A stretch of 64,000 nt of DNA, taken from NCBI GenBank assembly GCA_004794785.1, contig SJOL01007058.1, positions 1-64,000 of the forward strand, read 5' to 3'. A program made the position numbers and the translations under genes. The DNA comes from Opisthorchis felineus. Its lineage: Eukaryota; Platyhelminthes; Trematoda; Opisthorchiida; Opisthorchiidae. Position 1 is the first letter of the stretch, and each line of letters starts with the position of its first letter. The notes beneath the pieces were generated by a model. It did not search any database. It was not told where the DNA came from and was given only the letters and a program-made list of their open reading frames with translations. This document shows positions 1 through 10,839 of this stretch, in pieces.

Positions 1-1020
1 CATTCCAATCACCCATGCGATAAAACAGCAACTGTTGGCATTCATTCCGACACATATTTTCATTTGATTTCGCATTGAATTAACACTCCACATGAGAACA
101 CACGGAGCAAATAGTTGTTAGTAAAGCCAGCCGTAAAGAGAAGTAAAGTTACATCTGTGTCTATGGCAGTCTAAAGTTCAGTTTGTGCATTTGCGGTTCC
201 TAAAATTATAAATCTTGAGAAGATACTAAATCAGCTGGAAACCGACCCAACCAGGAGGATTGTACAACCAAAAAAATGAATTACGCATCCACACAAATAT
301 CGCCAACTATTTGGCGATAGTGATATTTGAACTACTACTGTATGAGACGATTACGCAAATGCAATAAAAATAGATTCATTTGGTGCTCCTGCAATTGATT
401 CATTTAGCCGCATTTTAAAGGAACTTTGCATTTTCCTTTGGAGATTCTCCCGATTCCCATGTGATTTTTTTGATTTCACAGCCTACGGATTTTGGCAACA
501 TGCGGCCCGAGAAACCACACGACCTCAAATTGAATGCGTGCAAACCGTCACGCAGCACGTAATCAGATGATACAAATGGGGGCGCGATTTTGGTTACAAT
601 AGGATTTGTTTAAGCTTGTAGGATGCTTTAGAAACACCAGCATCCAAATTGCACGTCGGTATACTGACTTGTGCTTGTAAAATATGGCGTCAGTAACGAT
701 TGAAATAGTAAAACCTTTGATGAAAATGTGAGCGTATTTGAGGATAATGTTCCGCATGACAAATTGGAGCCTGACATTTCCTGTCAGTCATCAATAGCAC
801 CCATCTTGAGATTCTTCGGGGTAATTCGTATTTTCAACCTAACTCCTAAATAACTTGAGCATGGGCGGCTGATCCACAGTGTGAGTTACTCGCTTTGAGG
901 CCCGATCCTCCCCTTATATTGCTGATGGGGCATTCGGCAGAAGGCTACTCCGGATAGTAGTGGAGAGAAACGACTGAGGGCGAGCCTAATCTAGCCTAGA
1001 AAGGAAGGACACAAGGAAGA
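1..1020. other. No gene recognised; GC-richer patch near 890-1010
   Basis: I find no supported coding region. Short frames on the minus strand around 563-757 have no splice context and no second copy in the window. The patch at about 890-1010 is richer in G and C than its surroundings and could be the remnant of a mobile element, but nothing in it is diagnostic. Confidence 0.5.
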
Positions 1021-2045
1021 GTACGAGAGCTAAGCTAAATTACAGTCTATTCCAAAAGATATGGTGGTTATCTAGCAAACGTTCATGACGCAACACAATG
1101 TTGCGGATGTAGCATGTAAACGTTGCATTCACACATCGTCGGGTTTCGCATGCGAAATGGAAACGGCTGCCATACTGTATATAACTGAAAACAACCAGTC
1201 TCCGGGTGTAGCACAAATTTCCTAAAGGAAAATGTGGAAGAAATGTCGACCAGGCACTGATTGCCTGGTTTGTGCAAGTCACCTGATCCAGAATTGGGGA
1301 GACCAAATCATTTGCTCCATGGATTTTGTAACCACGCTTTCAGCTGTTTTGGGTTAAACATCAGCAGTGGAACATTGCATTCTGGTGTTATAATAGGATT
1401 TGGAAGTGGACGAATTGGTTCGTTCGGTAATCGGTATTCAAGAGACGCCTGTGAGTCCATGGTGCGGGATCACGGTTTGGTTTTTGACTCGACGGCTTAC
1501 AAGACAAAATTCGTGTTCTGTGACCCGATCCGGTATTTGATTGTCTTTTCTGCTGCTGGAACTCTCCCCAGGGCTACAAAACAGGTAGATAGGCTGGGTA
1601 ACTCAACTTCATGCTGCTGCAAAGCACGTTATCAGATATTCTTTAAGTGGCTTAGCTCGGCTGCAGTATATATATGATTTATCGAGGAACTGGCTTTGCT
1701 ACTTCGTCCATCTCAACGTCATCGCCACTGGACAGAAAAAACAAATATGTATCTATCTGAAAGATTCGAAGTTGTTAATATTCCGGCACTACTACGAATT
1801 TCAGTGAATTGCTCTGGATAACTATTCGAAAGCAGCGTTTCCTCCAGAAATTCCTCCCGTCGTACCAATTGATCCGGGCTGCATGGTCCCACCGCTCCGG
1901 TTCATCCAATCTGTGCTTATCCGCTTTTTGGTGTAACTACGAAGGAGTAACTACTGAAAGTTGCACGTGTCCTTGTGACAGATAGAATGCGACAGGAGTC
2001 CATCGTAACAGTTATAAATGCGCAAATTCAGAGAACATGGCATCC
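1021..2045 (+). pseudogene. Decayed copy of exon block D (paralogue of 46.14-47.1 kb)
   Basis: This stretch aligns to the reverse complement of 46.14-47.1 kb, most clearly between 1240 and 1600 and again between 1800 and 2040. In the frame that is open in the right-hand copy, this copy reads through VCAS.LIQNW.DQII, SMDFVTTL.AVLG and SVIG.QETPV but is interrupted by several stops between 1358 and 1560. The 138-codon frame at 1261-1677 is in a different register and is probably chance. No function is assigned; see the D entry at 46.6-47.4 kb. Confidence 0.6.
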
Positions 2046-2089
2046 AACGGTAACGCAGCACATGTTTTGCGTGGAATAACTTGAGAAAC

Positions 2090-3620
2090 TCCAATGAATA
2101 ACGAACAACAGTAGGATTTTAATAGTCTATATGGGATAACAGAGGCGACCTTAGGCTTACAGAGCATAAAATAAAATATGGAAAAGGAAACGGGTAAAAT
2201 ACGTTGACAGTCTTAACTATGTCGCAAAATGTGGTGCCCATTTTTCTTCGGGTTTGTTTTGGGCTTGTTATGGCTCAGTTTGTTCAACTCGTAAATAAGG
2301 CAATATGACGCCACCCACTATTCATTGAATTAATTCAGGCTGACTGATTTGTATCAGTTGACCTCCCGCGTAACGAATTAAAGGATATCGGTTTCTTCTG
2401 CAATGGTACTTATTTTTGGCCGAAGCTGCTTGGAAGGCTTGCCGGTTTGTATCTCATTTCGCTTAAAACCGGCAGTATTTTGCTTGTGAGGGAAAACCTG
2501 GCAGAATGACTTACCTAGGGATGAGCTTGCTTAGCAAACGTAGCCTGTGCTGGATAATGGCCTATATACTAAATCTTCTTGAAGTGTTTCCAAATACTCT
2601 AGACTTCTAGCAACTGTTTGCAGTCATGTTAGCTCCGTGGATATAGCTTGAATATACGCTTGAGGTTTTCCATTAACTCCATCACAGATGCACTCTCAAC
2701 TATTTGTGTGTCCTGCCCTATCTACTGCTGGTTTTACGCGGAGTTCATTGATGCCCCGTCATGAAGGGCTCTATATGTTCTGCCAACGAGATTGCGGCAG
2801 TGTTTAAAAATGCTCGCTCACATCAAAAATTAGCTTTAAGATATTAATCCGAGCACACATTCATTAAATTTACACCGATCTTGTATTCCATATGAAAATG
2901 ATAGCCCAATATATTGGTTAGTGCAGGAAAGAAGGAGCTTTTGTCACGGGAGCCATTGGTAAAAATCATGTTTGAAAGTATACAATATTATTGATGCTCG
3001 ATTCGTGTAGTATGGAGTATTGTAAGCGATTTGCAAAGATACGTGAACCGCAAGAAAGCAAAACGAAAGCAAGCGTTTGAAAATTCTAATTATTTCATCA
3101 AGAATATGCAAATTATCGAAGTTGGACAAGCACCGACGATGCGGGTGAATTGGCGATTACTAGCTTTGGGTTAATACAACGACCACTGGGCATTTAAGTT
3201 ATCTTGAAGAGACCTTGGCGTTCTACACGAAATTGAATTTCATTCAGAAAAATCAAAACACCCAGTGGTGCCTCTTTGCACCCCATGCAAATTACACAAT
3301 CAAAGGCTCATACCTTTCAACCCAGAGAAGGTCATTCCCGCAGTCAACCCTACTCTCTTGCTTGTGTAACCAAAAAGTAGAGCTGCAATGTTAGTCCCAC
3401 AACTTTGTTGAAAATCTTTTTTCAGGTCATCACCCGGATGCACCCAAACTAGTGTTCCCAATAAGCTTACGTAACGGTCCAAGAGTGAAAACTAATATTT
3501 CCTGGTGAAATTTCAAGCCGCACAGTACAAAGTTTTCCGTTTCAAAATGAGCGTCACCAATTTAGCTAGTGCATTAACACAAAGCGTCAAAGAAAAGTGA
3601 CTGGCAATTCTCGTTCACTG
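2090..3620 (-). repeat. Block G copy 1, inverted relative to 50.65-52.33 kb
   Basis: Aligns over its length to the reverse complement of about 50.65-52.33 kb and, in direct orientation, to both ends of 16.93-17.64 kb. Landmarks include an anchor near 2385 (AAAGGATATCGGTTTC), one near 2690 (GATGCACTCTCAAC) and the exon at 3314-3500. The segment from about 2450 to 3180 is present here and at 51.1-51.9 kb but absent from the 17 kb copy, so it was either inserted before the inverted duplication or deleted from the 17 kb copy. Confidence 0.75.
3314..3500 (-). pseudogene. Exon G, copy 1 (broken)
   Basis: On the minus strand a CCAG acceptor is followed by about 187 bases and the donor AAAG|GTATGAG. 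The frame shared with the copies at 17.4 and 50.8 kb begins EILVFTLGPLRKLIGNTSLG, then carries tandem stops and ends with a conserved HKQESRVDCGNDLLWVE stretch just before the donor. A competing 60-codon open frame (3300-3482) is also similar at 50.78 kb, so which register was translated is not settled. Product unknown. Confidence 0.5.
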
Positions 3621-4500
3621 ACGTTATCCGTCCCACTCGAGCAATGCACAGATTAACAATGGTTCCCTGATTGAGTATCAAATATGAAAACAAATCGTTG
3701 AATGCAATGAATTGTAAAGAGTTTGACTGAAACTATGCGCACAAAGTGCTGATGAAATATGAATAATTTCAACAGCCGAAAAATAAGTCATCATGAAGGA
3801 GATTACTTCGTTTATTTGTGATTTTAATTGTACGTGCATGAAACAAGTTACCGCGGAAATATCTCAGATAATCATCTGTCTTTCTAACCTGTTGTGTCCT
3901 ACAGCGGATCGCATTGATTAACTCTCCACTATTTGTGCTCATGTAGGGCGACCGTAATTCTTAGAGCTTTAATTTTGGCATTCATGTGTTAGTTTTAGTT
4001 AGTGAAGGAAATCCTCTGCTGTCAACTTTAATTCCAAGATGTTCTTCTGTGTGTAAGGTTTACGTTAAAGAATTTCACTCTTACGAAAAAAAGGACAACA
4101 CACATTGAAATGTTTTAACAGTATGAACCATACTCTTTGTTTCAAGTAATGAAGGTGATTCGCGGACTGTTCGAAGACCCAGATCTCTAGCGACAGCTGA
4201 TATTAATTATAAAGTTTGGAATCCGATACAGTTATGTTGAAGCAATCGCTATATTTGTCAACAGGAATGGGCTACACCCAATGAAAGTGCCATCTCCGGG
4301 AGGAGCCCCATATCGTTGCCAGCCCCACATAAGCCGTTCCACATTACCCACAATTAACAAATTTAGTAATGAAACGCATGAGAATAAAGCTTCAATCGCA
4401 AGCTCAACATGCAGATATGCAAAATTATTTCATACCAAGTTTTAAACGTTCATCACTCTGTTTTACATAAAGCTTGCAACTGTAACGAACGATGTCCTGT
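3620..4500. other. No gene recognised
   Basis: I see no long frame, no splice-bounded exon and no copy of another block here. The sequence resembles ordinary intergenic or intronic DNA. Confidence 0.5.
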
Positions 4501-4578
4501 GTGCGCAAAAGGATAAATTCAAGGTTAACTCTGGTTGAAGGTATCTAAAACTTTGATTCCAATACTCGTCATACGCGT

Positions 4579-4863
4579 TTGAAAACTGCCGACCCATATA
4601 GTGCTTCCATAGAATTACGGTTGATTGAGCAATTCTATTACGACGTTGTCATGATGCAGCCGGGATTCTTCTGCCTCTCGGCATGTGTATCCAAATCGTT
4701 AATTAACATCAACGTCTGCCATAGAGGCATTTGCAAATCTGAATTAACTGTACAAATGATTGTGGAGGATGCCTGCTTTTCGTCAGCTTTACATCAAATT
4801 GCGCTGCTGGTTGCAGTTGACCACAACATCACTGAAACAGCGCGCGCAGGATTGTGTGCGTGA
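4579..4863 (+). CDS. Exon J, copy 1: conserved 94-codon frame, function unknown
   Basis: An uninterrupted frame that starts at a TTG, so it is an internal exon or a partial gene rather than a complete ORF. The copy at 19.15-19.43 kb on the minus strand encodes a recognisably related peptide: DPYS, ELRLIEQF, the CVS.SLI segment, SEL...MIVE and SALHQI..VAVD.NIT match. About half the residues agree by eye and many differences are conservative, which points to coding constraint. The surrounding block (4.5-5.26 kb) is the inverse of 18.75-19.5 kb. Its end near 5240 also recurs at 48.87-48.91 kb. This exon is on the opposite strand to the other left-side exons, so the J copy here has been inverted. 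I do not recognise the family. Confidence 0.4.
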   Translation: MKTADPYSASIELRLIEQFYYDVVMMQPGFFCLSACVSKSLININVCHRGICKSELTVQMIVEDACFSSALHQIALLVAVDHNITETARAGLCA

Positions 4864-5274
4864 CGCACATCTTTAAGCGTCCAAGGAACAAGCGTTTGTG
4901 TTAAGCATGCGATTCATACCCGTCAAAAGTGGGGCAATATACAAATAATTGAGGGTATACATATATCCTTGCTGAGACACGCGTGTTTAAGAGAACATTC
5001 TTAAACATTGGTGAAAGTATTGGTTGTCTTGATAAGACGCACCTAGAATATAGGGCAAAAAGGCTGTTCATGGCTGGTAACTTGGCGAGCGGCTAAGGTG
5101 CATAGCTAGGGTTGATGACTCAAGGTACATGTTGAAATTCTTTTATTAGAACACACGCAACTAAGCGACTATAGAGCTAAATATATAAAAATGTCGTATC
5201 TATTCCCAAAGGTCATCACAACGCCCACCGCATGCACGTTGAATTGGGGTCTAAACAAACCAGTTAGTGCGCCT

Positions 5275-5655
5275 AGAGTTTCTTAATTTGTTCCACGCAA
5301 AATAGGCCAATGCTTTCGGCGCCCCCGTTGGATGCTGCTCGAACTCAGTGCAAAATTTCCGGATAATACGCGGATAAGGATGTATTTATTTTGCTCACAA
5401 CGGTTTCTGGAATGATATTGCAAACTGCCTTTATATTTTTACTCATATGTGACTTATGGACCGCCGTCGTCAACATAAACCCATTTGATGCATCGTATTC
5501 TCTATTTTAGCGTAAGTTGGACCATAAAACCGCTTTCCGGTTGGGTGTGTTGTGTTGCATATCTTAAAGCAATATTTCTTGAGGTGGTGTTACGGTTAGG
5601 AAGTTGCTGGTATTTTGGAGTTGCACTTTCTCGACTGAAATCCGTTAGATCCAGG
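5275..5655 (+). repeat. Block H, copy 1
   Basis: Aligns directly to 50.29-50.58 kb and 52.33-52.60 kb. Shared landmarks are CGCAAAATAGG near 5300, GTTGGATGC near 5326, TTTCTGGAATGAT near 5403, CCCATTTGATGCA near 5479, and GTGTTGTGTTGCATATC near 5548. All three copies have a weak open frame but no shared coding signature, so I treat it as a repeat block. It directly follows block J here, while on the right it follows block G. Confidence 0.7.
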
Positions 5656-5679
5656 GATTTTAGTTCTCCTGTTGTCTAA

Positions 5680-7290
5680 AGTTCGCAGAAACTTTCAGTC
5701 TATCTCTATTCTGCCATCCAGCAATCAAAGACACTTCAGGTCACACACAGTATGAGTTTGTTGTTTATGCATGTGACATGTAAAGAAATTGATAACACCT
5801 TTTAAAATCATGTACGATTAAATTCAGCGCCTAAAATAAATGCATAACTACTTGCATTGAAAACGTTCTGTGTTTATTATAACTGCAAATAAGTTACAGA
5901 ACACCTAGCAGCACCACGGTCATCGAAGCATTGTGTAGACAGGCATAAAATCGTAGGTACCAATGAGAGCCATTCCTTAGTATCTGTATGAGGCGAGCTG
6001 AATCACGAGTTTTCCTAATTTGGGACGAGTTTGTACGATCCACTTAATGTGGTATGCCCTACTTGGCCAAAAATATCATTTGTGAGGGAATATTAATACA
6101 TGCATGGTAGCATAACTCAAACCTGCCGATGGCTTAAGTGCGTATGCTTTGAAGAGGTTCCCGCAATCGAACTCCCTCAGTTATGGGCACACCTAAACTC
6201 TCAGTACTCTCATAAAAGCACTATGGCTGATTTAATTCGACGGCAGAAGGCATCCCGACTACAGTCCGGGGAGTTTACTACCACCAACTCGCGCAGATAG
6301 CACTTAACCAACAAAGAGATATTTTTACCGCAAAATGTTTACGTAGTGCTTGTCTTTGATTATTGAGGGACACATGCAGGTCTGTATCTTTGCGTAAGAT
6401 CGATTGGTTGGATGACCTTGGGCGTGTGCTTAATTTGAAATACAGGCCAGCATATGCAGTCAACTTGCATGCAACGTTTAACCATCGAGAGGACTGAACG
6501 ATGATTCTATTTGGCACAAACACGTTTTTATTCTACGCATATCAGGACACCAACCGGCCTAAAAATTTGACCAATGTATCATTGAGAGCAAGTGCTCTAT
6601 GCCCCCGAATTGACGAAGTTTTCTTAATGGAACCTGTAAGCGATTGGTGACAAAAGTCCTAAAGTTCGGTTGTAACCATGAATACGTACCACGGCGGATT
6701 AAGTGATAGACAGTTTTGCAGTCGGAACGCTTCGTTCATCGCTTTATATTATTTGAGCAGAATTAAAGGAATGATGTGCACAGAAGCGTTCCGTGTTTTA
6801 CGTTTTTTTGGCTTAGAAAATAAACGATTTAGGTTGCGCACGGAAAGTGTCTAAGGTACAAAACTTTTGCAGCATATCATGCAGGTAACTCATTGCTTAA
6901 CAAGTGTCCCAACACTCGTCAATATCTCGCATGCGAATGTCATACGTAAAACCGTAACCAGCTGTAGTTTGTGCGATGTGTATTCAGTCGGCTATGCAGA
7001 TCATCGATCTCCTGAATCTATTGACGGTATGATCCTTACAAATAGCATTCCAAAGCACCTTTGGTTTTTCACGGTTTTCCGCCGTCGTTCTTAGTGACTG
7101 GCTTCAAACCTACATCTTATGCAACTGAGATAAAATCGATATCAAACAATTACAAAAGCGAACGAAGAGCACGAACGAAGAGATTTACTTTCTGGAAAAC
7201 CACTGAATACATCCCAAACAAGAGAGCAGCATATACCCTGGATGACAAACACTCACACATAGTTTGCTTACATTGGTTGATTAGGGAACA
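5680..7290. other. No supported gene; two unverified short frames
   Basis: Plus-strand frames at 6100-6300 and 6867-7094 are open but have no second copy in the window and no convincing splice sites. Nothing is recognisable in the rest. Confidence 0.4.
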
Positions 7291-7299
7291 ATTTGCCGT

Positions 7300-7530
7300 G
7301 TGATAATAGGCAAGGCTGGAAATATTCTAGCCTGAAAATGCTGTGAGAAAACCGTTGAGGACACATTTTCCGTGTTTTTCATTAAGGGCTTGGACTACTT
7401 GATACACATCGTATCTGGTTGCTGTTTGAGTCATCACAACACCGATGGTTTTCCACTTGAGGTCCTTTGGAGAGAACATTGCATCATTACACTCTTCGAT
7501 AATGATTTCAGGCAAAGAGAGCCCCATGAC
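7300..7530 (-). CDS. Exon B2, open copy: LPEIIIEECNDAM exon
   Basis: The minus strand shows a pyrimidine-containing acceptor, TTTTTAACATCTAG, immediately followed by an open frame that begins VMGLSLPEIIIEECNDAM and runs about 66 codons. Copies at 15.04-15.28 kb (minus) and 43.88-44.10 kb (plus) keep the AG acceptor (TAACAT.TAG then .TCATGG or ACCATGG) and the same register, but contain stops. Conserved residues include V.M...ATR, a V.QV..L..K segment, and NGF.TA near the end. The spacing R-x(16)-N-x-N-x-FF-x-AI in the 15 kb copy is faintly like a RasGEF catalytic helix; I consider that a guess. The 3' end of the exon is not defined. It follows exon B1 and the microexon on the same strand. Confidence 0.5.
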
Positions 7531-8241
7531 CTAGATGTTAAAAAGGAATTCATTCAATGGATGACGATATGTTCTAAGATCGAATCTGTTACTCAGTGAC
7601 TATATATAGGTACGTCTACAATGAATTAACTTCTGACATATTTACACAAGTGGGAAACCGACAGGGATACGCACGTTACTACAACTGTTTTCGTCTTCTG
7701 GTCCAGTGATCCAGAACTCTGCAGATGGGCGAAAGTAAACGGGTCGGGCAGTCTAAATTACTGCTATAAAATAAGAAAATCAATAAAATTCCACACTTTG
7801 TGAACCACTGGCTTAAACTCACAGTGTACCCTGCAGAAAAAGTGTAATTTTCAAACCTGCCAACAATTAGATGTGGGAAATTCCCCTATCCAACGAATAG
7901 ATAGCTACAGTCGTCCAGCATAAACGGAAGATCAAGTATATAACAAAGTCTATGTAGCTGGAAACCATAAATTTAAACGTATTATGGGTTAAGAGCTGGT
8001 TTTTATTGAACATTGAATGTCTCTGAGTGTTTGGCTCAATGTGTAATAAAACTTTAATTTAACAAGTATTTTCACCGGTTTCCAAACTTTCAGAAATAAT
8101 TCTTTTTCCTGCACGAAGGCAAATATTTTGAATAAAACTGAAGCAACAGCTGAACATTTAACGCGATGAGTGTGTGGGACTGAATTATATATTTGAATGC
8201 AGTATCACATATAGGGACAGACGATTTACAGGGAAGCTTAC

Positions 8242-8277
8242 GCTGCAAATTATCAAAAAGCGTCCGGCCCGGTATGT
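8242..8277 (-). CDS. 36-base microexon
   Basis: Minus-strand sequence between acceptor TTTTGATGCAG and donor GCAGC|GTAAGC. The length is 36 bases, a multiple of three. Positionally equivalent segments of exactly 36 bases follow a TTGCAG acceptor at 16112-16147 (minus) and 43164-43199 (plus). In those two copies the donor GT has changed to AT and GA, which fits decay. The intron from exon B1 (donor at 8429) is about 150 bases. Microexons of this size are common in trematode genes. No function can be assigned from 12 residues. Confidence 0.5.
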
Positions 8278-8429
8278 CTGCATCAAAATTGAGGAAATGT
8301 TGTGCGTTTGAATGAACATTTATTCTCCGAATATTCTAAAGCCGAACGAAATAAGCCTAATAACTCTTGTACTCAGCTTGCGGTTTTCAGAAACATCTTC
8401 TCGTAAAGTGTCTTGTGGAACTTACTTAC

Positions 8430-8637
8430 CTACAATTGTATCACAGGGTTCTTCTCTGACCCTGAACAGCCAGTTTATGAACCACGACTGAAGGTCAGTA
8501 GGGGTATTATGTAGGATTTTCGGAAGTTTATGGAAGAATAGTTCAACCTTTATAGTCACAGTTCCCCGCTCCTGTCTGTGAACTTGACACCGGCCAAACA
8601 GTTCCACCTGCCAGCCATAAGGTCTTTTCTGGCGCAG
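8430..8637 (-). CDS. Exon B1, open copy
   Basis: The minus strand has a TTTCAG acceptor, 208 open bases and a strong donor, TTGTAG|GTAAGTAAG. The peptide starts LRQKRPYGWQVELFGRC and includes FFHKLPKILHNTPTDLQSWF. Three other copies exist: 16338-16529 (minus), 42828-43035 (plus) and 53402-53608 (plus). All keep the CAG acceptor and a GT donor, with lengths of 192, 208 and 207 bases, but they carry in-frame stops or frameshifts. The 42.8 kb copy preserves RLPTFLH.SP.D.QPWF.NW in the same register, good evidence that this reading frame is real. It lies upstream of the microexon and exon B2 on the same strand. Protein family unknown. Confidence 0.6.
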
Positions 8638-9059
8638 CTGAAATGACGAAGTGAAAAACATGATAATTCACGATTCATTGAAATATTCATCGGTCAAAGA
8701 TTTATATTCTCTTTCATGATTTAAAATCCTTCTGGCCTCCATATGGTGATACGATCACACGTAGACTAACAATACATCTATTTTTTTACATACATTCCTC
8801 GTCCGCAAGCCTATTAGTCCTACAGGATGATGCGGGCGGTGTGACTAAACACGCACCAAACCGGTAGTTTTTCCAATATACTGGACTTTTGTGGCTGGTT
8901 AAATTTTTGGCAATCCACAGCTAGCCTGCCCGCACAGCTTAAGTGCAGTTAAACCTGGCACCTGCAAGGCTTTGGCCAAGTGAATTATCTATATGTTTTT
9001 CGTTTGAAATCGAGCATTACGCAATGGAGTAAATGCTGAGCGGATTTTGTTGTTAATTC

Positions 9060-9345
9060 TATTGGTTATTTAATGCATACGTTTTGTGAGCCTGCTGACA
9101 TCTTCGTCAAATGCCATCTTGCTTTGACAAGCGAACATGAAAAATAATGTTCGCAAAATATTGTGGCAACTAAAAAACATGTGTTAGGTTTTGTCCGACA
9201 GGATCGTGAAGCAATACTCATGACATGGAGTTTCGGTAACTCACCCAGTCGCACAAATCATCCCATCCGTGTGATTCGGGCGCTTTCGTCGTGACAAAAA
9301 AGGCTGGAAATTGAATGAGTTGAGTGTAGCATTTCGATAATGTTT
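9060..9345 (-). repeat. Tail of block B (shared with 16.6-16.75 kb)
   Basis: Positions 9180-9330 align to 16.62-16.74 kb: the anchor TTTTGTCCGACAGG here is TTTATCCGACAGG there, and both share GGCTGGAAATTGAAT or GCTGGAAATCGAAT further on. A 62-codon minus frame at 9066-9254 contains FLVATI followed by a segment that faintly resembles part of the exon at 48.0-48.26 kb; that second match is weak. Confidence 0.45.
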
Positions 9346-10390
9346 GAAAATAACGGAGCACAGGGCGCTAGCGCCACTGAATTTTATCAGCCGATGTATC
9401 ACAGATTTCGCCGGCTTAGAGCCTCTTCAAGCATTGTTCGTAAATCTATATGGGACATATTGAAACATTTCAATGTAGAGCTGATGCATAACGAGTGATC
9501 GCACACTAGTACAAAGCTCTCTGCTCAGCACCGTTTTCGGCCATATTTCCAACAGTCAGTCTAGAGGAAACAAGGTCGACCGCATGCTTCTGCTCTCGTG
9601 TAAGAGGACACACGGTTTTACCACTTTTATTATGAATCCTTTGATCTCAGTCATATATTTGTGTGAGAAAAGTTTCAAGTAACCAAGCACAAAATGTTTC
9701 ACCGAACACTGACAGCTTTATGATCCAACTTACGCTTAATCTCCATGTAAGGTGCATCAAATGGGTATATATTGATGATGGCATCGCACACGGCACTCAT
9801 ACTGAATAATATAATACCAGCTCGCAACACCATTTCGGAAGTCGCTGAAAACGAGTTGTGTTAGGAGTGCCAGTGAAATAAAGATATACTTATCCGTGCG
9901 ATGTCTGAGGATTTATCATTTGTTGACAAGAGCATCCAATCACAAACTGGAAAGTGTTGGTATCTATTTTGTGTGGATCTTCTCGGACTTTATAAACAGT
10001 TTGACGAAACACTGAAGGGGAGGTTTTAATAAGCTGTCAGAAATGACAATTTTGAGTTCAAAGCTCAGGATGGGATGAACTTCTTTCTCCCTGATTTGGG
10101 TATATTTTAAATAATCTGTTGTCTGCCCTCTGGCTTAAACATAAGCAACTTCAGAAAATATAGGCTGTTATCAGATTCACACTCAGTTTTATCAGACGGT
10201 TTAATTTTTCATGAAATAAAGGTATAAACTGAAAACTGTCCACAAGTGTGCTCAAAGACGGCGACAAGATATCGCTGATAGAACAAGATGTTGCAATTTA
10301 AATAAGAATCCAGTGTTCAAATACCTGGAAATGTTGAGCTCAGTGGTCTGTTTATGGGAACAATGTATAATTTTTCGTGTGCTAGTCTTT
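9345..10390. other. No gene; the 3' part is inverted at 45.9-46.1 kb
   Basis: Nothing coding is supported. The last 150 bases or so (CTCAAAGACGGCGACAAGAT near 10250) match the reverse complement of about 46.0-46.06 kb, extending the block that carries exon C. Confidence 0.5.
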
Positions 10391-10793
10391 CTAGTTCGAG
10401 GTAAATATGAATTTTATAAGAATTTTTTGATAGAAAGTGGAAGAGATCTGTAGGATATAGTAGCTGTTGTTTTGGGAAACAATATCACACAAATTGTCAA
10501 TAGTCTCGAGGACCGGTATATGGGTGAATAACTTTCCAACATCGGTGAAACATAGCAATGATGAACCCACCACCACGCTATCGAGATTTTCCACCATTTC
10601 GGGGGCATCATTTAGCAGTGTGGAAACAATCTTATACATACTGGGCCAAACGGTCATGATTCGATGGCCATTACGCAGAACATAGCTTGATAATGCAGCC
10701 ATAAATTCTGCTAGGCTGAGCAAATCAATTCTGTCCAAACTTTGTACACAGAATCGATCCAAGCAAACGACTTCATTGTCTTGTCGTAACGTG
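10391..10793 (-). CDS. Exon C, open copy; possible terminal exon of 133 codons
   Basis: On the minus strand, acceptor ATTCCAG is followed by one phase base and 134 codons ending in TAG at 10391-10393. Peptide landmarks in order: TLRQDNEVVCLD, LAEFMAALSSYVLRNGHRI, PSMYKIVSTLLNDAP, VVVGSSLLCFTDVGKLF, IPVLETIDNLCD. The copy at 45510-45893 (plus) keeps the same acceptor position and register, with conservative substitutions such as VVVGSSVVCFADV and VPILDTIDNLCD, but has at least three in-frame stops. The helical, leucine-rich look would suit an ARM/HEAT-type repeat, but I do not recognise the family. No donor is seen at the 3' end, so this may be the last exon. It is the best-preserved coding exon in the array. 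Confidence 0.6.
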
Positions 10794-10839
10794 CTGGAAT
10801 CAAGAAGCCATATTCCCTATAATGTCTTTTTGCTTTTGA

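Noticed and set aside
1261..1677. 138-codon plus-strand ORF
   Set aside because: It is in a different register from the frame shared with the better-kept copy at 46.6-46.9 kb.
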